Assembly: GCA_033238645.1 (NCBI GenBank)
Contig: BQXR01000008.1
Location: 1 to 64,000 of the forward strand
DNA from: Thiomicrorhabdus sp033238645
Lineage (GTDB): Bacteria > Pseudomonadota > Gammaproteobacteria > Thiomicrospirales > Thiomicrospiraceae
Length of the DNA stretch: 64,000 nucleotides
Direction of reading: 5' to 3'
This document shows, in pieces, positions 6,707-14,172 of this stretch (its first letter is position 1; each line of letters opens with the position of its first letter). Made by a program: the position numbers and the translations under genes. The notes under the pieces are model-generated. The model saw only the letters and a list, made by a program, of their open reading frames with translations. It was not told the DNA's origin and did not search any database.

Positions 6707-7825
6707 ATGGAATTTGAATTAGATAATACCGATGGGCGTGCTCGTAGAGGGCGATTAACCTTTGAAAGAGGTGTGGTTGAAACACCTGCTTTTATGCCAG
6801 TAGGAACTTATGGTTCTGTAAAAGGCATGACACCAGAAGAGGTCGAAGCGACTGGTGCCCAGATTATTCTGGGTAACACCTTTCATCTATCTTTACGTCC
6901 AGGTACGGATATTATTGAACTGCACGGTGACTTGCATGACTTTATGCACTGGAAAGGCCCAATATTGACAGACTCTGGTGGGTTTCAAGTATTCAGTTTA
7001 GGCAAGATGCGCAAGATTAAAGAAGAGGGGGTTACCTTTAATAGCCCCGTGAATGGCGCCAAGATTTTTATGGGGCCTGAAGAGTCGATGGAAGTGCAGC
7101 GTAAACTGGGTGCAGATATCGTTATGATCTTTGATGAGTGCACGCCTTACCCTGCGGAGCACTCGGTGGCTAAAGAGTCGATGGAACTCTCTATGCGTTG
7201 GGCAAAGCGCTCTAAGGATGCGCACGGTGATAATCCATCTGCACTATTTGGTATCGTGCAGGGCGGTATGTATGAAGACCTGCGTAAAGTCTCAATTGAT
7301 GGTTTGAAAGAGATTGGCTTTGATGGTTATGCGATTGGTGGTTTATCGGTAGGCGAGCCTAAAGATGAGATGATGGCGACGTTGGATTATACCGAGCCAC
7401 ATATGCCAAAAGATAAACCACGTTATCTAATGGGCGTGGGTAAACCAGAAGATTTGGTTGAAGCGGTTCGCCGTGGGATTGATATGTTTGATTGTGTTAT
7501 GCCTACGCGTAATGCACGTAATGGTTTTCTATTTTCTCGGCAAGGGGTGGTTAAGCTTCGTAATGCGAAACATAAAATCAGCTTAGACCCGATTGATAAA
7601 GAGTGCAGTTGTTATACCTGTCAAAACTATACGCTGTCTTATCTTCACCATTTAGATAAGTGTAAAGAGATTCAAGGGGCAAGGCTGAATACCATTCACA
7701 ATCTGCACTATTATCAGGATGTGATGCAGGGCATGCGTGATGCGATTGCTAATAATGCCTTAGATGCTTTTGTTGCTGATTTTTATGCAGGAATTGGTCG
7801 AGAAGTGCCAGAATTAAAGGACTAA
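6707..7825 (+). CDS. tgt: tRNA-guanine transglycosylase
   Basis: Tgt exchanges guanine 34 of tRNAs with GUN anticodons for preQ1. The 372 residues match bacterial Tgt (E. coli 375). Visible motifs are Asp89 in LTDSGGFQVFSL, the FGIVQGG loop, GGLSVGEP, the FDCVMPTRNARNG segment with the nucleophilic Asp, and the C-terminal zinc site CSCYTC with a later His (TIHNLHYY). GGAA lies upstream of the ATG. It is in an operon-like array with queA upstream and yajC-secD-secF downstream, a gene order widespread in gammaproteobacteria. Confidence 0.98.
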   Translation: MEFELDNTDGRARRGRLTFERGVVETPAFMPVGTYGSVKGMTPEEVEATGAQIILGNTFHLSLRPGTDIIELHGDLHDFMHWKGPILTDSGGFQVFSLGKMRKIKEEGVTFNSPVNGAKIFMGPEESMEVQRKLGADIVMIFDECTPYPAEHSVAKESMELSMRWAKRSKDAHGDNPSALFGIVQGGMYEDLRKVSIDGLKEIGFDGYAIGGLSVGEPKDEMMATLDYTEPHMPKDKPRYLMGVGKPEDLVEAVRRGIDMFDCVMPTRNARNGFLFSRQGVVKLRNAKHKISLDPIDKECSCYTCQNYTLSYLHHLDKCKEIQGARLNTIHNLHYYQDVMQGMRDAIANNALDAFVADFYAGIGREVPELKD

Positions 7826-7935
7826 AAATCACTTGTAAATAAATGGCCTAAGCGGGCTATTTAATTGAGATTTTTTAGGTTAGCTGTGCCACAATACAGC
7901 GATTAAATTATTTATACATTTTAGGAGTATGTTTT

Positions 7936-8265
7936 ATGAGCTTTTTTATCAGTGATGCAATGGCAGAAGGTACGGCAGCAGCGAGTAGTGGCGGTTGGGA
8001 AGGGATTATCCCTCTGGTACTATTATTTGTAGTGTTCTACTTTTTGTTAATCCGTCCACAGCAGAAAAAGGTAAAAGAGCATAAGTTGCTTGTCGAAGCA
8101 CTTAAGAAAGGTGATGAAATTGTAACTTACGGTGGATTGGCGGGTAAAGTTCGTGAAATGTCAGACACTTTTTGCGATGTTGAAATTGCCGAGAACGTAA
8201 TCGTTAAAGTAGAGCGCCAGAATATCTCTCGCTTACTACCTAAAGGTTCATTGAAAGGCGAGTAA
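7936..8265 (+). CDS. yajC: Preprotein translocase accessory subunit YajC
   Basis: A 109-residue inner-membrane protein associated with SecDF. One membrane segment lies at about residues 22-39 (IIPLVLLFVVFYFLLIRP), followed by the invariant RPQQKK and a cytoplasmic domain with KKGDEIVTYGGLAGKV, typical of the family. A good Shine-Dalgarno (TTAGGAG) precedes the ATG. An intrinsic terminator follows within 40 bp, so part of the transcription ends before secD. Confidence 0.96.
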   Translation: MSFFISDAMAEGTAAASSGGWEGIIPLVLLFVVFYFLLIRPQQKKVKEHKLLVEALKKGDEIVTYGGLAGKVREMSDTFCDVEIAENVIVKVERQNISRLLPKGSLKGE

Positions 8266-8281
8266 GATTGCTGATCGATTT

Positions 8282-8302
8282 AAAGGGGCATTTGCCCCTT
8301 TT
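8282..8302 (+). terminator. Intrinsic terminator between yajC and secD
   Basis: AAAGGGGC pairs with GCCCCTTT around a 4-nt loop and is followed by a T-rich stretch. It sits 17 bp after the yajC stop and about 80 bp before secD, so it may separate or attenuate secDF expression. Confidence 0.75.
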
Positions 8303-8379
8303 GTTGTTTCTAGGGTTTGAGAATTGACCTAGTAAAACAGCTGAAAATTGTCATTATTTTTGAAAATGGAATTAAGTAT

Positions 8380-10263
8380 ATGTTTCAAACGCAACAAAAC
8401 ACCATAACGAATCAGTATCCCATATGGAAGTATCTGTTATTGATTTTTATCACCGTGATAGGTTTGACTTATGCGATGCCTAACTTGTTTGGTGATGATC
8501 CTGCTGTACAGATATCACCAGCTAAGTCAGTGACTTTTAGTATTGATACACAAGCCAAAGTGGCGAGTGCATTAGAGTCTGCAAACTTGACTGTAAAGTC
8601 ATCTGTGTTTGAAGGTGGACGCTTTTTGATTCGTTTTGATAATGCTGATGATCAGTTAAAAGCTAAGTCAATCTTAAAAGATCTTCTAGGTCGTCAAGCG
8701 GTGGTTGCTTTAAACCTTGCGCCTGCTACGCCTAGCTATCTAAGCAGTCTGGGCGCGGTTCCAATGTATCTTGGCTTAGATCTACGTGGTGGTGTTCACT
8801 TCTTGATGGATGTGGATATGGAGACCGCAGTTGATAAAGCGTATCTACGTTATGTTGATGAGATTAAAGGTGCGTTGCGTGAAGCTAAAATTCGTTATAA
8901 AGCGGTTGAGCTGGAAGAGGGTGCTTTAGCTGTTAAGTTTAAAAATCTTGAAGTAATGGCGGCAGGTCAATTGATGCTGAATGAAGTCTATCGTGACCGT
9001 TTTATGATCACGACGGTTGAAGAGACTTCAAGCCCTAAAGTGATCTTAACTTTGTCAGCAAAAACGATTGCTGAAACTCAGAAATATGCACTACAGCAGA
9101 ACATTACCACTTTGCGTAATCGTGTCAATGAGTTAGGTGTTGCCGAGCCTGTTATCCAGCAGCAGGGTGATCGTCGTATTGTTGTACAGTTACCAGGTGT
9201 ACAAGATACGGCTCGTGCTAAAGAGATCTTAGGCGCGACGGCAACACTTGAGTTCCGTTTAGTAGAAGAGAAGGGTGATGCCTATCGAGCTGACAAAACG
9301 GGTTATGCACCGAATGGTTCAATCATCTACAAGTTTAGAGATGGTCGTCCAATTCTACTAAAGCGTGGCACGATTGTTAGCGGTGAGAACGTCATCAGTG
9401 CTTCTTCGGGTCTTGATCCTCAGCAAGGTTCGGCAATGGTCAATGTAACCTTAGATGGGGTTGGTGGTCGTAAGATGCTGGCAACCACTAAAGAGAATGT
9501 AGGGAACCGTATGGCGGTTGTCTTCATTGAAAACCGTGTTGAAACGATTATGGTTGATGGGGTTAAAACTAAGAGACGTATTGTCACTAAGGATGTGATC
9601 AATGCCGCGGTGATTCGTGGTCAATTTGCTGAGCGTTTTCAGATTACAGGGTTAGACTCTCCACAAGAAGCACAAGATTTAGCATTGCTATTAAGAGCAG
9701 GTGCACTTGCAGCCCCAATGGAAATTGTTGAAGAACGTACCGTTGGCCCAAGCTTAGGTCAGGATAATATTAATCAAGGTTTCCTATCTGTTGTGGTTGG
9801 TTTTATTCTTGTACTTATCCTAATGGTATGGCGTTATAAATACTTTGGTATGGTCGCTAACGTGGCTTTAACACTAAACTTAGTGATTATTATTGCGGTG
9901 CTATCAATGTTACAAGCAACGCTGACCCTTCCTGGGATTGCAGGTATTGTCTTAACGGTTGGTATGGCGGTTGATGCCAATGTTCTGATCTTTGAGCGTA
10001 TTCGTGAAGAGATGCGCAATAGCTCGATTCAAACAGCGATTCATGTAGGTTATGAGAAAGCATTTGTCACCATTGCGGATGCCAATATCACGACTTTGCT
10101 AGCCGCAATCGTACTATTTAGTTTTGGAACAGGGCCTATTAAAGGTTTTGCAATTACTCTGTCAATCGGGATTATCACCTCGATGTTTACAGCTATTATG
10201 GGAACCCGCGCAATTATTAACTTAATGTACGGCAATAAGCGCGTTGAAAAGCTTTCAATTTAG
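8380..10263 (+). CDS. secD: Protein translocase subunit SecD
   Basis: SecD is the large half of the proton-driven SecDF complex that pulls secreted proteins across the inner membrane. With ATG 8380 as the start (GGAATTAAG just upstream) it has 627 residues, close to E. coli (615). The TTG at 8317 would add 21 unconserved residues. After the first membrane segment (YLLLIFITVIGLTYAMP) comes the periplasmic region with GLDLRGGVHFLMDVD, then the five C-terminal membrane segments including GMAVDANVLIFERIREE. secF follows after 9 bp, so the pair is co-transcribed. Confidence 0.97.
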   Translation: MFQTQQNTITNQYPIWKYLLLIFITVIGLTYAMPNLFGDDPAVQISPAKSVTFSIDTQAKVASALESANLTVKSSVFEGGRFLIRFDNADDQLKAKSILKDLLGRQAVVALNLAPATPSYLSSLGAVPMYLGLDLRGGVHFLMDVDMETAVDKAYLRYVDEIKGALREAKIRYKAVELEEGALAVKFKNLEVMAAGQLMLNEVYRDRFMITTVEETSSPKVILTLSAKTIAETQKYALQQNITTLRNRVNELGVAEPVIQQQGDRRIVVQLPGVQDTARAKEILGATATLEFRLVEEKGDAYRADKTGYAPNGSIIYKFRDGRPILLKRGTIVSGENVISASSGLDPQQGSAMVNVTLDGVGGRKMLATTKENVGNRMAVVFIENRVETIMVDGVKTKRRIVTKDVINAAVIRGQFAERFQITGLDSPQEAQDLALLLRAGALAAPMEIVEERTVGPSLGQDNINQGFLSVVVGFILVLILMVWRYKYFGMVANVALTLNLVIIIAVLSMLQATLTLPGIAGIVLTVGMAVDANVLIFERIREEMRNSSIQTAIHVGYEKAFVTIADANITTLLAAIVLFSFGTGPIKGFAITLSIGIITSMFTAIMGTRAIINLMYGNKRVEKLSI

Positions 10264-10272
10264 GACACGGAC

Positions 10273-11325
10273 ATGAGTAAAGAAACACAAATGACAAATA
10301 TTGATTTCATGGGTCAACGCTACTTAGCGTTAGCTCTATCACTGATATTGATCGCAGCCTCTTTTGCGGGTTTATGGATGAAAGGCCTGAACTTTGGTAT
10401 CGACTTTACGGGTGGAACGATTATTGAGGTCTCTTACCCGAGTATCGTTGAGCTACCTGAGTTAAGAACCAATCTATCAGACTCAGGTTATGGGGAAGCC
10501 ATTGTCCAGCACTTTGGTTCTGCAGAAGATGTCTTAATTAGAATTGCACCACGAGAGGGGATGAACTCAGCACAGCTAAGTAATCAGGTCTTAGATGTAT
10601 TAAATGAAGCGACTGAAGAAGAAATTACGCTGCGTCGTGTTGAGTTTGTTGGGCCGCAAGTAGGTGATGAGCTGACAGAAGATGGTGCTTTAGCTGTTCT
10701 TTATGCTTTATTTGGGGTATTGATCTACGTTGCTCTACGTTTTGAGTGGCGCTTTTCAGTCGGTTCTGTCGCAGCGTTAATTCACGATGTTATTCTAACA
10801 TTAGGTGTTTTTGCTTGGACAGGCATGCAGTTTGATTTAACCGTATTAGCCGCTATCTTAGCCGTTATTGGTTACTCTCTGAATGATACTATCGTTGTCT
10901 TTGACCGAGTGAGAGAGAACTTTAGAACCATGCGTGACGGAACCCCCGTTGAAATAACTAACATCGCGGTAAACCAGATGTTGTCTCGTACCATTATGAC
11001 CTCGGTAACAACATTAGTTGTTTTATTAGCGTTGTTCTTTATTGGCGGTGAAGTGATTCATGGTTTTGCAGCGGCATTGATTGTTGGTGTAGTGGTTGGT
11101 ACCTACTCTTCGACTTATATTGCAAGTGCGGTTGCACTTTTACTGGGTGTTTCTAAAGAGGATCTAATGAAAGCACCTAAAGCGGATAGTGATGCAGAAG
11201 CTGCCGAAGTAGAGTTACAGCGTTTGTTCCTAGAGCAAGATCTTAAGCGTGATGCTAAAGAGGCACAAAAAGAAGCTAAGAAAGAAGCTAAGAAAGGCAA
11301 AAAAGCCCCTGTTAAAGATAAATAA
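10273..11325 (+). CDS. secF: Protein translocase subunit SecF
   Basis: Partner of SecD in the inner membrane. The 350 residues contain the first membrane segment, the GIDFTGGTIIEV motif, and the membrane domain with GYSLNDTIVVFDRVREN. It is longer than E. coli SecF (323) because of a cytoplasmic tail made mostly of Lys, Ala and Glu after residue 300 (for example KEAQKEAKKEAKKGKKA). The ATG follows secD by 9 bp. A C-tract hairpin and an intrinsic terminator lie downstream. Confidence 0.97.
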   Translation: MSKETQMTNIDFMGQRYLALALSLILIAASFAGLWMKGLNFGIDFTGGTIIEVSYPSIVELPELRTNLSDSGYGEAIVQHFGSAEDVLIRIAPREGMNSAQLSNQVLDVLNEATEEEITLRRVEFVGPQVGDELTEDGALAVLYALFGVLIYVALRFEWRFSVGSVAALIHDVILTLGVFAWTGMQFDLTVLAAILAVIGYSLNDTIVVFDRVRENFRTMRDGTPVEITNIAVNQMLSRTIMTSVTTLVVLLALFFIGGEVIHGFAAALIVGVVVGTYSSTYIASAVALLLGVSKEDLMKAPKADSDAEAAEVELQRLFLEQDLKRDAKEAQKEAKKEAKKGKKAPVKDK

Positions 11326-11352
11326 GTAGAGTTGTTAAAGTGATTTTGGCTC

Positions 11353-11377
11353 AATGAGCATACCCCCCCTGCTCATT
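11353..11377 (+). repeat. C7-loop hairpin containing the dispersed word, after secF
   Basis: AATGAGCA (11353-11360) and TGCTCATT (11370-11377) form a perfect 8-bp stem around the 9-nt loop TACCCCCCC. The right half is the reverse complement of the AGCAGGGGGG word. It lies 27 bp after the secF stop and about 25 bp before the terminator. Confidence 0.75.
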
Positions 11378-11398
11378 ATCTAAAATCGAATTTCAGCT

Positions 11399-11430
11399 TT
11401 AAGCCAGTTAGCAATCTAGCTGGCTTTTCA
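11399..11430 (+). terminator. Intrinsic terminator after secF
   Basis: AAGCCAGTTAG pairs with CTAGCTGGCTT (one G-T pair) around CAAT and is followed by TTCACGTTTT. It ends the yajC-secDF unit before prfC. Confidence 0.75.
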
Positions 11431-11478
11431 CGTTTTAACGTGTCAAATACATTACATTAGATCAATAAGAAGATAATC

Positions 11479-13053
11479 ATGTCATTAATCCTAGAAACCA
11501 GCAAACGTAGAACCTTTGCTATCATTTCTCACCCAGATGCAGGTAAAACCACCGTTACTGAAAAGCTACTTCTATACGGGGGCGCTATACAGATGGCGGG
11601 TGCGGTAAAGAGTCGTAAGACCAACCGTAGCGCGACCTCTGACTGGATGAAAATGGAGCAGGAACGTGGAATATCAATTGCATCATCAGTGATGCAGTTT
11701 CCTTATAGAGATGTCATGATCAATCTTCTCGATACACCAGGACACGAAGATTTCTCTGAAGATACCTACCGTACTTTGACCGCTGTTGATTCCGCTTTGA
11801 TGGTGATTGATGTGGCAAAAGGGGTAGAAAATAGAACGGTTAAATTAATGGAAGTTTGTCGTCTAAGAACGACACCTATTCTAACTTTTATTAACAAGTT
11901 AGACCGTGAAGGCCGAGACCCTATTGATCTACTTGATGAGGTTGAAGACGTCCTTAAAATAAATTGTGCACCGATGACTTGGCCAATTGGTATGGGTAAG
12001 CGTTTTAAAGGTATCTATCACTTGGCAAACGATACGATTCGTCTATTTTCAATCACCAATGGTCAAAAAGCGGGTGAAGGTGAGCTGATTCAAGGCTTGG
12101 ATAATCCGTTGTTGGATGAATTGATTGGTGATCAAGCAGAAGAGTTGCGCGAAGATATTGAATTAGTACGTGGTGCAAGTCATGAGTTTGACTTAGAAGC
12201 GTTTCTAGCAGGTAATTTAACACCTGTGTTTTTTGGTTCTGCGGTCAATAACTTTGGTCTACAAGAGCTATTAGATGGTTTTGCAGAATATGCGCCACAG
12301 CCGATGGGTCGTGCATCAGAGACACGCTTTATTAAAGCAGATGAAGATAAGCTAACAGGTTTTATCTTCAAAATTCAGGCTAATATGGATCCCGCTCACC
12401 GAGATCGAGTCGCCTTTATGCGCATCGTTTCTGGTAAGTATGAGAAGGGTATGAAGCTTAAGCATGTGCGTATTGGTAAGGACGTGAAGATTTCTAAAGC
12501 GATTACTTTCCTCGCCAATAAACGTGAGCAAGCCGAAGTGGCCTATCCCGGTGATATTATCGGACTGCATAACCACGGAACCATTAAGATCGGTGATACT
12601 TTCTCGCAGGGCGAGGCGTTGAAGTTTACAGGTATTCCAAACTTTGCGCCTGAGCTATTCCGCCGCGCACGTCTAAAAGATCCAATGAAGATGAAAGCCT
12701 TACAGAAAGGTTTAAACCAGCTTTCAGAAGAGGGGGCTACCCAGCTATTTAGACCTGTACTGAATAACGATCTTATTTTAGGCGCGGTAGGGATACTGCA
12801 GTTTGAAGTAGTTGCTCAACGATTAATGGATGAGTACAACGTAACCTGTCTATTTGAACCCGTGAATGTCAATACGGCTCGTTGGGTGATTGGTGATAAG
12901 GCTGAGGTTGAAAAGTTTACGGATAAAGTGCGTGAAAACGTCGCTTATGATGCTGCAGATTTATTAGTCTATATTGCACCCACTCGCGTGAATTTATCTT
13001 TGATAGAAGAGCGTTGGCCAAACTTACAGTTTGTTGCAACCAGAGAGCATTAA
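11479..13053 (+). CDS. prfC: Peptide chain release factor 3
   Basis: RF3 is a GTPase that recycles RF1 and RF2 from the ribosome after termination. The 524 residues match E. coli (529). G-domain motifs are SHPDAGKTTVTEKLL, DTPGHEDFSEDTYRTL and NKLDREGRDP. The RSATSDWMKMEQERGISI stretch is specific to RF3, and elongation-factor-like domains II and III follow. It stands alone between two terminators. Confidence 0.98.
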   Translation: MSLILETSKRRTFAIISHPDAGKTTVTEKLLLYGGAIQMAGAVKSRKTNRSATSDWMKMEQERGISIASSVMQFPYRDVMINLLDTPGHEDFSEDTYRTLTAVDSALMVIDVAKGVENRTVKLMEVCRLRTTPILTFINKLDREGRDPIDLLDEVEDVLKINCAPMTWPIGMGKRFKGIYHLANDTIRLFSITNGQKAGEGELIQGLDNPLLDELIGDQAEELREDIELVRGASHEFDLEAFLAGNLTPVFFGSAVNNFGLQELLDGFAEYAPQPMGRASETRFIKADEDKLTGFIFKIQANMDPAHRDRVAFMRIVSGKYEKGMKLKHVRIGKDVKISKAITFLANKREQAEVAYPGDIIGLHNHGTIKIGDTFSQGEALKFTGIPNFAPELFRRARLKDPMKMKALQKGLNQLSEEGATQLFRPVLNNDLILGAVGILQFEVVAQRLMDEYNVTCLFEPVNVNTARWVIGDKAEVEKFTDKVRENVAYDAADLLVYIAPTRVNLSLIEERWPNLQFVATREH

Positions 13054-13078
13054 GGTTCTGTTGTCATTAATTACTTTT

Positions 13079-13107
13079 ATAAAAAACCACTCATTGAGTG
13101 GTTTTTT
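13079..13107. terminator. Bidirectional terminator between prfC and the YdcF-like gene
   Basis: AAAAAACCACTCA pairs with TGAGTGGTTTTTT. A-runs and T-runs on both sides make it usable from either direction, serving prfC (+) and the convergent minus-strand gene. Confidence 0.9.
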
Positions 13108-13127
13108 TATACCTGTCGATAAGGAGA

Positions 13128-14018
13128 CTATTCGGTATCTATTGCTGCTCTAGTAGGCGGTGCATTTAGGTTTGAATTAACAATCGTTTGCGGTGGAAAC
13201 CAGTGATCAATTTTACCTGTCATAAAGTAAACTGTTAAACCAATCCATTCACGCCAGGCCTTTTCTAAAACGGATAAGTGCTCCAACATATTGAATCCAA
13301 ATAGCCTAAACTCTGTACTGTTAGAGTAGTAATCAACGGGGTAGGCGATGACGTTGATTCCCTGCTTTCTCGCAATACCCACCGCTCTAGGCATGTGAAA
13401 GGCAGAGGTAATTAATAAGTATGTACCTGTTATTTTACCTTTACGGTATTTTGGTAAGAGAGGTTTTGAGTATTTAAAATTCTCATAAGTATTACGTGAG
13501 TTAGATTCAATAATAAGGCGCTTTTTATCTATACCGACTGAGGTGAGCAATTTTTGTGCAATATATCCTTCGTCTTTGCGGCCTTGTACTCTGATTAGCC
13601 CGCTGCCGCCAGTAAAAATAACGGGTATATCTGGATATAAATTAGCTAAATCAGCGGCACCAATATAACGATCTCCACCACTACCGAGTTCTGCTACATT
13701 CCAGCTGAGTGAGCGTTTTAAATCCTCTCCACCACCCAGAATAATAATGCCGTCAATATCAGAAGGGAAGGTTTTAGGGGGTTTGAATTGTGATTCAAGC
13801 GGCTCCATTAAGAAGTCACCTATAGGATAAAGCATTATAGAAAAACTGATTAGAGCTGTTGGTAGCAAGAGTTTTTTCGCAGCAGAAACTTGATGAATCA
13901 GTAGGAAAATAACCCCCAAACACAGCGCAATGATGAGCAGGTTGGTTGGGCTTAATAGTGCCCAACCAATTTTAGAGAGTAAAAAAAACAGACTGTCTTG
14001 AGCTGCGTCTATATTCAT
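13128..14018 (-). CDS. YdcF/ElyC-like DUF218 membrane protein
   Basis: A 296-residue protein of the YdcF/ElyC/SanA superfamily. Two or three hydrophobic segments in the first 80 residues (LLIIALCLGVIFLLIHQ, then LPTALISFSIMLYPIGDF) anchor it in the inner membrane. The DUF218 domain follows with DGIIILGGGED, PVIFTGGSG, ESNSRNTYEN and TSAFHMPRAVGIARKQG. ElyC-type members affect envelope polymer synthesis in E. coli, while the reaction is not established in general. It is a single gene, convergent with prfC and divergent from clpB. Confidence 0.9.
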   Translation of the reverse strand: MNIDAAQDSLFFLLSKIGWALLSPTNLLIIALCLGVIFLLIHQVSAAKKLLLPTALISFSIMLYPIGDFLMEPLESQFKPPKTFPSDIDGIIILGGGEDLKRSLSWNVAELGSGGDRYIGAADLANLYPDIPVIFTGGSGLIRVQGRKDEGYIAQKLLTSVGIDKKRLIIESNSRNTYENFKYSKPLLPKYRKGKITGTYLLITSAFHMPRAVGIARKQGINVIAYPVDYYSNSTEFRLFGFNMLEHLSVLEKAWREWIGLTVYFMTGKIDHWFPPQTIVNSNLNAPPTRAAIDTE

Positions 14019-14103
14019 TGAGTTTCCTTGCTATCATGTATATTGATCTAGGTTATCCTAAAATAAGATAGTCAGCTTAATTCTATTAAAAATACACGCC
14101 TGA

Positions 14104-14131
14104 CTTGAAATTAATTTTAATGTCCTTATAT
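14104..14131 (+). promoter_or_regulatory. Sigma32-like heat-shock promoter of clpB
   Basis: CTTGAAA at 14104-14110 equals the sigma32 -35 consensus. After 13 bp comes CCTTATAT (14124-14131), which matches the -10 consensus CCCCATNT at most positions. It lies 42 bp upstream of the clpB ATG, as expected for this chaperone. Confidence 0.75.
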
Positions 14132-14172
14132 TTTAGCTAGTTGAGACAGAATAGTTAAGGAGGTTGTTAATA

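Noticed and set aside
7839..7862. Hairpin AAATGGCC/GGGCTATTT after tgt as a terminator
   Set aside because: The stem is imperfect and no T-run follows.
8317..8379. TTG-started 5' extension of secD
   Set aside because: The 21 extra residues are not conserved and ATG 8380 has a better ribosome site.
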